A stretch of 64,000 nucleotides of DNA from positions 62,001 through 126,000 of the forward strand of contig JAJYNO010000009.1 in NCBI GenBank assembly GCA_021786295.1, read 5' to 3'. The translations under genes and the position numbers were made by a program. Positions within the stretch are counted from its first letter, which is position 1, and each line of letters opens with the position of its first letter. This document shows positions 54,567-62,798 of this stretch, one piece after another. Source of the DNA: a bacterium (GTDB lineage: Bacteria > Elusimicrobiota > Elusimicrobia > Elusimicrobiales > UBA9959). The notes below the pieces were generated by a model. That model was not told where the DNA came from, ran no database searches, and worked only from the letters and a program-made list of their open reading frames with translations.

Positions 54567-55349
54567 ATGGACATAGCAACGTTCAGCGGCATAATAGTTT
54601 TCCTCGGCTTCGTGTTCGGGGCCGTCTACATCCAGGAAGGCGTGGCCGGTTTCAAGCCGTTCATGAACATGGAGGCCTTCCTGATAGTCATGGGCGGCAC
54701 GTTCTGCGCCCTGCTGGTCAATTTCCCTCTTTCCTCCGTGATCAGCACCGGCAAGGTGCTCAAGAAGGTCCTGACCTCCAAGGGAGAGGACACCTCCAAG
54801 CTGGTCTCCACCTTCGTGTCCCTCTCGCAGAAGGCCAAGAAGGAGGGGTTCCTGGCCCTGCAGGCCGACGCGCAGGCCATAGACAACGACTTCCTGAAGC
54901 GAGGCGTGCAGCTCGTGATAGACGGCGCCGACCACGAGTTCATCCGCAACATGCTCGAGACCGAGATCGACTTCATCCGCGAGCGCCACAAGGCCGGCCG
55001 CGAGATCTTCAACGCGCTGGGCACCTACGCCCCGGCGTTCGGCATCATCGGCACGGTGCTCGGCATGATCCTGATGCTCTCCTCCATCGACGACGTGGCC
55101 CAGGTGCCGCGCCGCATGGCGCTGGCGCTGGCGGCCGCGTTCTTCGGCCTGGGCTCGGGCTACTGGCTGTTCCTGCCGATGGCCGGCAAGCTGAAGCACC
55201 GCTCCGAGGAAGAGCTTTTCGTGAAAGAGATCATCATCCGCGGCGTGCTGCTGCTGCAGAGCGGCGCCACGCCGAGCGTCGTCGAGGCCAACCTGAAGGC
55301 CTACCTGGACCCGACCGCCAGGAAGGCCATAAAGAAGGAAGGCGCTTAA
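54567..55349 (+). CDS. motA: MotA-type stator protein
   Basis: A 260-residue inner-membrane protein of normal MotA length: two N-terminal helices (about 5-22 and 36-54), a cytoplasmic domain (about 60-150) and two C-terminal helices (about 152-172 and 185-205). The functional prolines are present: P156 in YAPAFGIIGTVLGM and P204 in LFLPMAGKL. The FliG-contact segment reads KKEGFLALQ; the Arg of the E. coli motif RKEGLLALE is Lys and the following acidic residue is changed. MotA and MotB form a 5:2 ion channel that turns FliG. It starts 15 bp after flbD and ends 6 bp before motB, so one transcript. Confidence 0.95.
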   Translation: MDIATFSGIIVFLGFVFGAVYIQEGVAGFKPFMNMEAFLIVMGGTFCALLVNFPLSSVISTGKVLKKVLTSKGEDTSKLVSTFVSLSQKAKKEGFLALQADAQAIDNDFLKRGVQLVIDGADHEFIRNMLETEIDFIRERHKAGREIFNALGTYAPAFGIIGTVLGMILMLSSIDDVAQVPRRMALALAAAFFGLGSGYWLFLPMAGKLKHRSEEELFVKEIIIRGVLLLQSGATPSVVEANLKAYLDPTARKAIKKEGA

Positions 55350-55355
55350 GGTTTT

Positions 55356-56114
55356 ATGCCCGTAAGAGTGAAGGGGATGATCCCCGAGGACGACTCGAGG
55401 GTGGCGCCGATAGGCCACCCGGCCCCGCCGTGGATGGTCAACTACGCCGACCTGATGACGGAGCTGGTCTGCTTCTTCGTCATCCTGTACGCGCTGTCCG
55501 CCGCGCTGAACAAGGACATGCAGAACGCGCAGCAGGAAATACAGCAGATGATAAAGAACAAGCAGATGGCCGGCCAGGTGGACATGAACAGGGAGGGGCT
55601 GCGCATCTCGCTGGAGGAGCAGAACCAGCAGGTGTTCTTCGGCAGCGGCAGCGCGGACCTCACCGACCAGATGAAGACGGAGATGGGCAAGCTGATGCCA
55701 GTGCTCCGCAAGCTGGCTGAGAAGCACGACATCGTGGTCGAAGGCCACACCGATAATATCCCGATAACCACCAGGCAGTTCGCCTCCAACTGGGAACTTT
55801 CCACGGCCCGAGCCACCAACGTGGTCAAGTACATGATAGACAGCGGCTTCGACCCCCAGCGCCTCGCGGCAGTCGGCTACGGCGAGTACCATCCCATAGT
55901 GCCCAACGATACCCCCGCCGACCGCCGCAAGAACCGCAGGGTGGTCTTCTTCGTGAAGAACACGGCCTACCCGGCGGCCACAGGCGCAGCCGGGGCCCCA
56001 AAGTCGCAGGCCCCGCCTGCCGGAGCGCCCCAGGCCGCCGCCCCGGCGCCGTCGGCCCCGGCGCCGGAGCCTCCTGTCCCCGCCGGAGAAGCCCCGGCCC
56101 CGGCCGGCCCCTGA
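55356..56114 (+). CDS. motB: MotB-type stator protein
   Basis: A 252-residue protein with the ion-carrying Asp at position 32 in PPWMVNYADLMTELVCFF, exactly as in E. coli MotB, followed by a single helix (to about 50). A very short linker leads to a complete OmpA-like peptidoglycan-binding domain (about 90-200: VEGHTDNIPI, SNWELSTARA, GYGEYHPIVPN, NRRV). The C-terminal 45 residues are Pro/Ala-rich. MotB anchors the stator to the cell wall, so the motor must act from the inner membrane with the peptidoglycan as fixed point. The linker between helix and OmpA domain (about 40 residues) is shorter than in E. coli. It lies 6 bp after motA and 6 bp before the lipoprotein gene. Confidence 0.95.
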   Translation: MPVRVKGMIPEDDSRVAPIGHPAPPWMVNYADLMTELVCFFVILYALSAALNKDMQNAQQEIQQMIKNKQMAGQVDMNREGLRISLEEQNQQVFFGSGSADLTDQMKTEMGKLMPVLRKLAEKHDIVVEGHTDNIPITTRQFASNWELSTARATNVVKYMIDSGFDPQRLAAVGYGEYHPIVPNDTPADRRKNRRVVFFVKNTAYPAATGAAGAPKSQAPPAGAPQAAAPAPSAPAPEPPVPAGEAPAPAGP

Positions 56115-56120
56115 GCTTTT

Positions 56121-56879
56121 ATGAAACACGGAAACGCTATCAAAACGCCCTTCCTGCTCCTGCTGGCCCTTCCGCTGGCCGGCTGTTTCGGCGGAATGAA
56201 GAGCCTGAGGGTGGTGGACTACACTGACCAGCGGGTAACGGACCTGTCGCTCACCAAGAAGGTGACCGGCAGCAACGAGTTCCTGTTCTTCTCCACCACG
56301 AGGATGGGCCTGTTCCTGGACGGCAACATACAGGGCCTGGTGACCGACTATAAGGGCAATCCGATAGAGGGCGTAACGGTCAAGGTGGTGCCGGACCTCG
56401 GTCCCGCCGCGGCTGGCGGCGGCGGGGGCGGCCTCGGGGATATGGGCGGGGACGCTATGGCGCTGCAGGAGAACGCCAATTCTTCCATAAACCTGTCCTT
56501 CGCCCCCGGCATAACGGACACGCAGGGGCTGTACAAGATCCATTTCTCGCTGCCGGTAAAGGACGACGTGGTGGACGTGCGCGGCAAGCTGGTCTACAAC
56601 CCTGGCTGGGAGCAGGAAAAGAAGAACCTGGGCAAGGCCTACGAACCGCAGATCAAGCAGTCCCCTTTCAGGCTGTACTACAATTTGGACACAGGTTTCC
56701 TGGCCTTCGCGGAGGGAGTCCGCGCCGTGATAGTTGAGCCGGTAGGCAGCGGGAAGGGGTCCATGGACAATCTTCCGGGCGCGACGGCCCCGCAGCAGGC
56801 CCCCGCCGCGGCTCCCGCCAACGCCGGAGGCAGTCAGGCGGAGCAGGACCTGTTCAAGGGCTTCGACTTCGGACAGTGA
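56121..56879 (+). CDS. Lipoprotein with carboxypeptidase-regulatory-like domain
   Basis: A 252-residue lipoprotein: lipobox LPLAGC (Cys at residue 22), then a segment rich in beta-strands. GNIQGLVTDYKGNPIEGVTV and ITDTQGLYKIHFSLP are the two halves of a carboxypeptidase-regulatory-like (transthyretin/CNA-B-type) Ig fold, interrupted by a Gly-rich loop. The C-terminus is Ala/Pro-rich. It starts 6 bp after motB and is the last gene of the flbD-motA-motB operon, so it is a candidate envelope part of the same machine. Such domains mostly bind proteins or glycans; the partner is unknown. Confidence 0.78.
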   Translation: MKHGNAIKTPFLLLLALPLAGCFGGMKSLRVVDYTDQRVTDLSLTKKVTGSNEFLFFSTTRMGLFLDGNIQGLVTDYKGNPIEGVTVKVVPDLGPAAAGGGGGGLGDMGGDAMALQENANSSINLSFAPGITDTQGLYKIHFSLPVKDDVVDVRGKLVYNPGWEQEKKNLGKAYEPQIKQSPFRLYYNLDTGFLAFAEGVRAVIVEPVGSGKGSMDNLPGATAPQQAPAAAPANAGGSQAEQDLFKGFDFGQ

Positions 56880-56944
56880 CAGCGCGGTAAAACGCGAAAA
56901 GCGGCCCGTCCCCTTTCTCGCCGCGAAAATAATAAAATAGTCGG

Positions 56945-58009
56945 GTGAAAGAGAAGGTCGTTGTCGCCATGTCAGGCGGAGTGGACTCGTCCGCGGCCGC
57001 GGCCCTGCTCAAGGAGCGGGGCTACGAGGTCGTCGGCGTGACGCTGCGGCTCTTCGCCGAGCGGCGCGGCGCCGTCAAGTGCTGCGGCGGCGCCGAGAGC
57101 GCCGACAAGGCCCGCGCCTCCGCCGCCGCCCTCGGCATACGCCACTACTTCAAGAGCGCCCAGGGCCTGTTCTCCAGGCACGTCATAGACGATTTCGTGG
57201 CCGGCTACCTGGCCGGGCGCACGCCCAACCCCTGCGTGGAGTGCAACCGCCACCTGAAGTTCGACTACCTCTACAAGCTCGCGCGCGAGATGGGCGCGCG
57301 GTACCTGGCCACCGGCCATTACGCCGTGGTGAAGGAGGCGGCCGGCGAGTGGGGGCTTTACCGCGGCGCGGACCCTTTGAAGGACCAGAGCTATTTCCTC
57401 TACTGCCTGAAGCGCTCCGAACTGCCGCACCTGCTGTTCCCGCTCGGCGGCATGACCAAGAAGGAGGCCCGCGCCGTGGCCGCGCGGCACGGCCTGCCCA
57501 GCGCCTCGGCGCCCGAGTCCAACGACATCTGCTTCGTCACCGAGGGCAACTACGACAATTACCTGCGGAAATACGCCGGCGTGAAGCCGCGCCCGGGCTG
57601 GATAGTGGACGCGGCCGGCAAACGCCTGGGCCGCCATAACGGTTTCTTCAATTTCACGGTGGGACAGCGGCGCGGCACCGGCGTGTACGGCGGCGAGCGC
57701 CTGTACGTCGCCGAGGTGCGCCCGGGGACCAACGAAGTGGTGCTGGGGCCGCTGGCGGCCGCGCGCGCCGCGTCCTTCGCGCTGAGCGGGCTCAACTGGC
57801 TGGCCGGCGTGCCGGAGGGGGAGTTCCGTTCCGCCGCGCAGATACGCTACCATCACAAGCCGGCGCCCTGCCTGGTGAGGACGCTGCCCGGCGGCCGCGC
57901 CGAGGTGCGCCTGGACGAGCCGCAGTTCGCCGTGGCGCCGGGCCAGTCCGCCGTGCTCTACGACGGGGACAGGGTGCTCGGCGGCGGCGTGATAACTGCT
58001 AGAATTTAG
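56945..58009 (+). CDS. mnmA: tRNA-specific 2-thiouridylase MnmA
   Basis: A 354-residue enzyme that makes 2-thiouridine at tRNA wobble position 34 (Glu, Gln, Lys), using ATP and a sulfur relay. It shows the PP-loop SGGVDSS (10-16), the catalytic Cys97 in NPCVECN, the second active-site Cys196 in NDICFV, and family motifs ATGHYA, LKDQSYFL and FTVGQRRG. The start codon is GTG at 56945. No Shine-Dalgarno is visible; a -10-like TAAAAT (56933-56938) lies just 6 bases before the start. It is a housekeeping gene next to the motor cluster but separated from it by 65 bp, with ddl 19 bp downstream. Confidence 0.96.
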   Translation: MKEKVVVAMSGGVDSSAAAALLKERGYEVVGVTLRLFAERRGAVKCCGGAESADKARASAAALGIRHYFKSAQGLFSRHVIDDFVAGYLAGRTPNPCVECNRHLKFDYLYKLAREMGARYLATGHYAVVKEAAGEWGLYRGADPLKDQSYFLYCLKRSELPHLLFPLGGMTKKEARAVAARHGLPSASAPESNDICFVTEGNYDNYLRKYAGVKPRPGWIVDAAGKRLGRHNGFFNFTVGQRRGTGVYGGERLYVAEVRPGTNEVVLGPLAAARAASFALSGLNWLAGVPEGEFRSAAQIRYHHKPAPCLVRTLPGGRAEVRLDEPQFAVAPGQSAVLYDGDRVLGGGVITARI

Positions 58010-58028
58010 CCAAGGCAACGGGAGAACT

Positions 58029-59108
58029 ATGAAAAAGACCATAGCTGTCATTTTCGGCGGCAAGTCGCCGGAGCACGAGGTTTCCATAGAGTCGGCCAAG
58101 ACCGTCTGCGCCAAGCTGGAGGCGGCCGGCTTCCGGGCGCTGCCGTTCTACGCGCCGCGCGAAGGCGCCTGGCGCCTGGTGAAGCTGGCCGACCTGGCCG
58201 CCGGGCGCGCGCTGAAGGGCCCGGAGCTCGAGCCCTCGCTCGCCAGGGGCTGCTTCCTCAAGAAGGGCGGCGGCACGGTGCGCCCGCACGCGCTGTTCCC
58301 CATAATCCACGGCTCCACCGGCGAGGACGGCGTGCTGCAGGGGCTCATGGAGCTGCTGGGCATACCTTACGCGGGCTGCGGCGTCACCGCCTCGGCCGTG
58401 GGCATGGACAAGATCATCTCCAAGGAGCTCGCCGCGCTGGACGGCGTGCCGGTGCTGCCGCACGTGGCGGTGCGGGCGCACCAGCGCGCGGCCATGGGCC
58501 CGCTGCTGAAGAAAGCGGAGAAGCTGGGCTTCCCGCTCTTCGTGAAACCGGTGGCGCAGGGCTCGTCCGTAGGCGTGACCAAGGTGAAGAAGCCCGCGCA
58601 GCTCAGGCCCGCCGTGGAGAACGCGTTCCGCTTCGACACGGCGGTGATGATAGAGAAGGGCGTGGACCGCGCGCGAGAGATAGTGTGCGGCGTGCTGGGT
58701 TCGCAGGACGGCGCCAAGGCCAGCGTCTGCGGCGAGGTGGTGCCGCAGGGGGGGCACGAGTTCTACGATTACGAGGCCAAGTACCTCGACGACAACGGCA
58801 TGCGGCTGGACCTGCCGGCGCGGCTGCCTAAGGCGACCTCGGAGCGCCTGCGGGAGACGGCGGTAAAGGTGTTCCTGGCGCTCGGCGGCTCCGGCCTGGC
58901 CCGCGTGGACTTCTTCGTGGACCCGAAGGACGACCGCAAGTTCTATTTCTGCGAGATCAACACGCTGCCGGGCTTCACTTCGCACAGCCTGTACCCGCGC
59001 CTGTGGGAGCGGACCGGCCTGAAGCCGGAGAAGGTGCTCAAGGAACTGGTGGCCATAGCCGAGCGCGCCGCCGCCCGCAGGCGCCGCCTCACCATAGCCA
59101 GGAAATAA
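58029..59108 (+). CDS. ddl: D-alanine--D-alanine ligase
   Basis: A 359-residue ATP-grasp enzyme that joins two D-Ala for peptidoglycan precursors in the cytoplasm. Family motifs: VIFGGKSPEHEVSIESA at the start, HGSTGEDGVLQG, the ATP-grasp lysine and loop FPLFVKPVAQGSSVGV, YEAKY, and the metal-binding EINTLPGFTSHSLYP near the end. A Shine-Dalgarno (GGGAG) 7 bases before the ATG fixes the start. It is probably co-transcribed with mnmA. It ends 1 bp before a strong terminator facing a convergent gene. Confidence 0.96.
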   Translation: MKKTIAVIFGGKSPEHEVSIESAKTVCAKLEAAGFRALPFYAPREGAWRLVKLADLAAGRALKGPELEPSLARGCFLKKGGGTVRPHALFPIIHGSTGEDGVLQGLMELLGIPYAGCGVTASAVGMDKIISKELAALDGVPVLPHVAVRAHQRAAMGPLLKKAEKLGFPLFVKPVAQGSSVGVTKVKKPAQLRPAVENAFRFDTAVMIEKGVDRAREIVCGVLGSQDGAKASVCGEVVPQGGHEFYDYEAKYLDDNGMRLDLPARLPKATSERLRETAVKVFLALGGSGLARVDFFVDPKDDRKFYFCEINTLPGFTSHSLYPRLWERTGLKPEKVLKELVAIAERAAARRRRLTIARK

Positions 59109-59109
59109 A

Positions 59110-59133
59110 AAGGCCCCCGGCGCCGGGGGCCTT
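59110..59133. terminator. Bidirectional terminator between convergent genes
   Basis: A 24-bp perfect palindrome (AAGGCCCCCGG then CG then its complement). On the minus strand it is followed by TTTTATTT, a good tract for the gene at 59150; on the plus strand only by TT. Confidence 0.85.
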
Positions 59134-59149
59134 GCCGCGGCCGGCCGGT

Positions 59150-61156
59150 CTACTTGCCGGCCGGCACCTCGTTGCCGTTCTGGTCCACGTACACGTACTC
59201 GTAATCGTCGTCCGAACCGCCCGAGCCGGAGGACGTCTTGGCCGCCGGTTTGGCGGCCGGTTTCCGGACGGAGCGGCGCGGCTCCTTGCTCCTGGGCGCC
59301 CTTCTCGGGGTCCGGCGGGCGCTCCTGCGGGACATTTCCGCGAATACGGCCTTCGCGGCCTCGTTGGCCGGCTCGACCGTCCTTTTCTCCTTGTCCGCCA
59401 GGAAGGCGTAGGTGAGCGTGCCGGTCCTCGCGGGGATAGCCGCGCTTACCAGGAACTTGCCGTTCTCTCCTGGGACGGCCTGCCAGCTGGTCTTGTTGTA
59501 GTCTCCGCCTTTCCTTGCCGCGGCCGTGTAGATATAGTTCTCCAGGCTGCGGCCGTTGCGCTTGAAGGTGCGGGTGATGTAGATCATCTCGGGGATATCT
59601 TCGCGGGACGCCTCGGCAACTGCCTGCGGCTGGGGCTGGAGGGGTCCCGCGGCCGGAGCCGCCTCCGGCTGGGCCTGCTGAGGCTGGGGCTGCGGCGCTT
59701 GCGCGGCCGGCTGCTGCGCCTGAGGCTGAGTCCCGGGAGCGGGCTGCTGCCCGGGAGCCTGCTCAGCGGCCGGTACGGCGGGGGCGGCCGGGACCGGGGC
59801 CGTGCCGGCCGCCGGCTGTTCCGCTGCCGCCGCAGGCTCTGTCCGGGGCTTTTCCGCGGCTACGAAAGGCAGGGGAAAGGGCAGGAAACGGGTGGCGTCG
59901 AAGATCCCCATGTTCCTGAGCTCTATTGCTGCCCCCAGCAGTATGGCCGCGAGCAGCACTACGGACAGGACCAGCTTCAAGAGTTTCTTTACCGCCAGGC
60001 CGACATTGGACTTCTTCTTGGTGCCCTGGTCCTGGATCTCGGCCCCAGCGGTCTTGGCGGCATCCTGGGCCGGCGCCGGGGTTTCCGGCTTCGGCCCTTC
60101 CTTCTTCGGTTCCGGGGCCGGTTGGGCGCCGAAGACGGTTTCGGAGTAACTTTCCATCTTAACTTCCTGGCGGGCAGGCGCCTGCGCGGGAGGCTGGTAG
60201 GCCTGCGCGGCCGGCTGCAGCATGATGCGCTTTACGTCCTCTTTTACCTCTCCTATGCTGTTCTCGAGGTAGCCGAGTTTGCTGATGACGTCATGCTGGA
60301 ACTGGGAGTTCTTTATAGAGGATACCACCTCCCCCATCTGGTCCAGTTTCAGGCGCAGCGGGCTGACAGCGGATTCCAGGTCTTCCCTGGTGGCCGACTT
60401 GGCCGACAGGGCGTCCAGCCTGCGGATGAGGTTCTCAAGGCCGGCCAGGTCCGTGACCGCCTGAGGCGCTGAGGCGGCCTGCGCCGGCTGCTGCGCCGGC
60501 GCCTCCGCCGGGGTAACTGGTTCAGCCTGCTGCCGCGCGGGCGCGGGCTCTGCAGCCGGCTGCTGCGCTCCCTCCAGGGATATCCCGCCCGGAAGCGGCG
60601 CGGTCCCGGCGGGAGGCTCCTGTAAATTAACGCCGGGCTCCAGCTGCAGGTTTTCCGCCGGACGGGCCTGCTCCTGCGAGGAGATGGTCTCTCCGCGGCG
60701 GGCTATCTGCGAGAGGCTTATGGGATCAAAACCGGAAGAGGCCTGCGCCGGGCTCTCCGGCGCCGGGGCCGCGGCCGGCCTGGGTTCAGTCCCGAAATGG
60801 CTTACGGCTATGTCCGCCATCCCCACGGCGTGGGAGGAGGGCGGGACCGGCTCCACAGCCTTGGCGCCGCCCAGCGGTTTGAAAGCCAGAGGGGTCACCT
60901 CTATTGCAGGCTGAGGAAAATTCTGCGCGGCCGGTTCTGGCGAGCTCGCCGGCTGTGGGGCCGGCGAAGGCGCCGCCTGCTGGGCCGGCGCGGAAAGTTC
61001 CGGATAGGCCGTAACCTCCTTCCAGTCCTCCGTCTTTTCCCCTACGGGAGTCTGCGGGCAGACCAGAAGGGAGGGCGAAAAAGCCGGCAGTTCGCGCAGC
61101 TGTTCCTTCTCGAAAGGCCCGAGGATCTCGTTATTGACGTATGCCCAATATTTCAT
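59150..61156 (-). CDS. GYF_2-domain membrane protein with long Ala/Pro/Gln-rich segments
   Basis: A 668-residue protein. The N-terminus (1-50: MKYWAYVNNEILGPFEKEQL, then PSLLVCPQTPVGEKTEDW) is a GYF_2/DUF4339-type domain, a small fold that binds proline-rich peptides. After a long disordered Ala/Pro/Gln region come a short coiled coil (about 230-310), one transmembrane helix (about 398-420), another Pro/Gln-rich stretch, a folded segment (about 520-595: IPEMIYITRTFKRNG, then ENGKFLVSAAIPARTGTLTY) and an Arg/Lys-rich tail ending in acidic residues. The GYF domain would be cytoplasmic and the C-terminal half periplasmic. Proline-rich proteins encoded nearby (the coiled-coil protein and the MotB tail) are possible ligands, but only by inference. 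Confidence 0.78.
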   Translation of the reverse strand: MKYWAYVNNEILGPFEKEQLRELPAFSPSLLVCPQTPVGEKTEDWKEVTAYPELSAPAQQAAPSPAPQPASSPEPAAQNFPQPAIEVTPLAFKPLGGAKAVEPVPPSSHAVGMADIAVSHFGTEPRPAAAPAPESPAQASSGFDPISLSQIARRGETISSQEQARPAENLQLEPGVNLQEPPAGTAPLPGGISLEGAQQPAAEPAPARQQAEPVTPAEAPAQQPAQAASAPQAVTDLAGLENLIRRLDALSAKSATREDLESAVSPLRLKLDQMGEVVSSIKNSQFQHDVISKLGYLENSIGEVKEDVKRIMLQPAAQAYQPPAQAPARQEVKMESYSETVFGAQPAPEPKKEGPKPETPAPAQDAAKTAGAEIQDQGTKKKSNVGLAVKKLLKLVLSVVLLAAILLGAAIELRNMGIFDATRFLPFPLPFVAAEKPRTEPAAAAEQPAAGTAPVPAAPAVPAAEQAPGQQPAPGTQPQAQQPAAQAPQPQPQQAQPEAAPAAGPLQPQPQAVAEASREDIPEMIYITRTFKRNGRSLENYIYTAAARKGGDYNKTSWQAVPGENGKFLVSAAIPARTGTLTYAFLADKEKRTVEPANEAAKAVFAEMSRRSARRTPRRAPRSKEPRRSVRKPAAKPAAKTSSGSGGSDDDYEYVYVDQNGNEVPAGK

Positions 61157-61311
61157 ATAGCCGTCCCGTAGCCGCGGCGGCGCGGCCCGCGGGATACCCA
61201 GTTAAGGAAATATATCTCTCCCATAATTATACGCTTAAATTCTAATCCACCCCTGTTACAAAAATAATAACTAACGGTTAAATCCTTTTTGTATACTATG
61301 GCTGTCGGACC
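61157..61311. promoter_or_regulatory. Divergent intergenic region with candidate -10 boxes on both strands
   Basis: An AT-rich gap of 155 bp. On the plus strand TATACT (61292-61297) lies 15 bases before the next ATG; on the minus strand TATAAT (complement of 61226-61231) faces the GYF gene. Neither has a convincing -35. Confidence 0.4.
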
Positions 61312-62181
61312 ATGGACAACCGGATATTGCGCCTTCTCATCTATATTTTCAGCGGCATATTCCTCGTCTTCTGCCTGCTGATACTGGTCAACTACCTGGG
61401 CAGCCGCGCCGGCTCTTCTTCCGGGCTGCCTGGCCAGCAGGAATCCGCCGCGGAGCCGGAAAGCGCCTCGGCCAAGGCCATGCAGGCCCTGGCAAGGACG
61501 GAATACGGCGGGGCCAAGGCCGGCTCCTCAATGCTGCCGGTATACAGGCAGGGGGTCTCCACCGCGGCGGTCTATTCCGCCGGGGCTATAAATCTCGTCA
61601 AGGACAGCGAGTTCGGCGGCGTGGCGGAGAAGCCGAAAAGCCTCACCGAAATGCTCTCGGAAATGGCCGGCGGCGGCAAGCGCGGCCCGGCCCCTGTGCG
61701 GCTGAAGGATTCCGACCTGGACAAGCGGGTACGCCTGCTGGCCGGGGACGGGGACGAAAAGGTCCTGAAAGCCGGACCGATGCCGGAACTTGGCAGAGGC
61801 GCCGCCAACGAGGGCGTCACTATGCTGAGCGCCCCGGTGGACTTCAAGCTCTTCAAGAGTTCCGAGACCTGGTGGGCCTTCGCCAATTCCCATAAGTGCC
61901 GCTCCGATCTGAAGGACGCCGGCTCCTTAAAGCCGGCCCCGTCCCCTATCTCCTCCCCGGATTTTTCGCGGGAGTACGTGCTGATCCTGATCTCGGTCTC
62001 GGAACTGCCGAACGGCATCTTCCGGATAATGCGGCTTGACAGGGCCGGGGGGGCGGTGGTGGTGAGCTACAGGGTGGACCCGATGGCCATGGCCGCCGAC
62101 AACGAAGTGCCGCAGCACGACTTCTATACGGCCGTGGTCATCCCCCGCTCGGTTTCCGTGAAGCTTTCGCAGGTCCCGTAG
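61312..62181 (+). CDS. Membrane-anchored protein with PrcB-like C-terminal domain
   Basis: A 289-residue protein with one N-terminal transmembrane anchor (about 7-29), a variable linker, and a C-terminal domain (about 180-287). In that domain SSPDFSREYVLILISVSEL, NGIFRIMRLDRAGGAVVVSYRVDP and FYTAVVIPRS follow the pattern of PrcB-type domains (found in a dentilisin-associated lipoprotein and in many lipoproteins). The family's function is not established. It is transcribed divergently from the GYF-domain gene and converges with the YgjV-like gene, whose stop is 8 bp away. The PrcB call rests on pattern, not on an alignment. Confidence 0.6.
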   Translation: MDNRILRLLIYIFSGIFLVFCLLILVNYLGSRAGSSSGLPGQQESAAEPESASAKAMQALARTEYGGAKAGSSMLPVYRQGVSTAAVYSAGAINLVKDSEFGGVAEKPKSLTEMLSEMAGGGKRGPAPVRLKDSDLDKRVRLLAGDGDEKVLKAGPMPELGRGAANEGVTMLSAPVDFKLFKSSETWWAFANSHKCRSDLKDAGSLKPAPSPISSPDFSREYVLILISVSELPNGIFRIMRLDRAGGAVVVSYRVDPMAMAADNEVPQHDFYTAVVIPRSVSVKLSQVP

Positions 62182-62189
62182 CCCGGGCT

Positions 62190-62798
62190 CTATATTTTTT
62201 TCCTGAAAATACCGCGCTCCGCGCCGGCCTCGAACCCGACGCGCCGCAGATAGCCGGCGTGCTTCGGCGAGCCGGCCTCCGCGGTGAAATGGGTGAAGCC
62301 CCGGAAGGTCTCCGCGTTCTGCGGTCTGTTGAAGAGAAAACGGGCGTTCTTGAGGTCCCTGTAGTCCTCCGCCACGTAGTCCAGCCGCACTCGTATCTCC
62401 GGCTTCTCCTCGGTGTAGATGAAAAGCCCTACCGGCAGCAGGTTGCGCAGGATGAAGACGCAGCGCGGGGACTTCAGCCCGGAGAGAGAGAAGCCGGGGA
62501 AATACTGGCGGATGCCGCGGGCGTGGTAGGAAAGAAAATTGGCCAGCAGCGGATCGTCCTCCCCCACGGGCATCAGCTTGAAGACGTCCCGGCGGGACCT
62601 GAGCCTGATTATGTGCCACAGGTCCACTACGGCCACGAACAGGTTGACCGCGAAGACCGGCCAGGCCCCGGCCAGGGCCCCGTAGAGCACGAAGACCAGC
62701 GCGCCGGCCAGGTTCAGCGCGCGCAGCCTCAGCACGTTGCTGGTCAGCAGCGAGACGGCCACCAGCGCGGAGGCCAGGTAGCCTATCAGCTCGGTCAT
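62190..62798 (-). CDS. YgjV-family inner-membrane protein with C-terminal soluble domain
   Basis: A 202-residue protein. The first ~75 residues form three hydrophobic helices with the YgjV-type pattern IGYLASALVAVSLLTSN, then LNLAGALVFVLYGALAGAWP and VNLFVAVVDLWHIIRL. The remaining ~125 residues are soluble (FSLSGLKSPRCVFILRNLLP, then VRLDYVAEDYRDLKN and AGYLRRVGFE) and resemble the second half of a GNAT-like fold, including a terminal GFE strand. The function of the YgjV family is unknown. Its ATG overlaps the pdxA stop by 4 bases (ATGA type), so it is translationally coupled to pdxA. Confidence 0.75.
   Translation of the reverse strand: MTELIGYLASALVAVSLLTSNVLRLRALNLAGALVFVLYGALAGAWPVFAVNLFVAVVDLWHIIRLRSRRDVFKLMPVGEDDPLLANFLSYHARGIRQYFPGFSLSGLKSPRCVFILRNLLPVGLFIYTEEKPEIRVRLDYVAEDYRDLKNARFLFNRPQNAETFRGFTHFTAEAGSPKHAGYLRRVGFEAGAERGIFRKKI

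Noticed and set aside
49711..56114. A conventional flagellar operon
   Set aside because: Only FliG-like, FlbD, MotA and MotB are present. The FliG carries a signal peptide and TM helix, and no structural or export gene is in the window.
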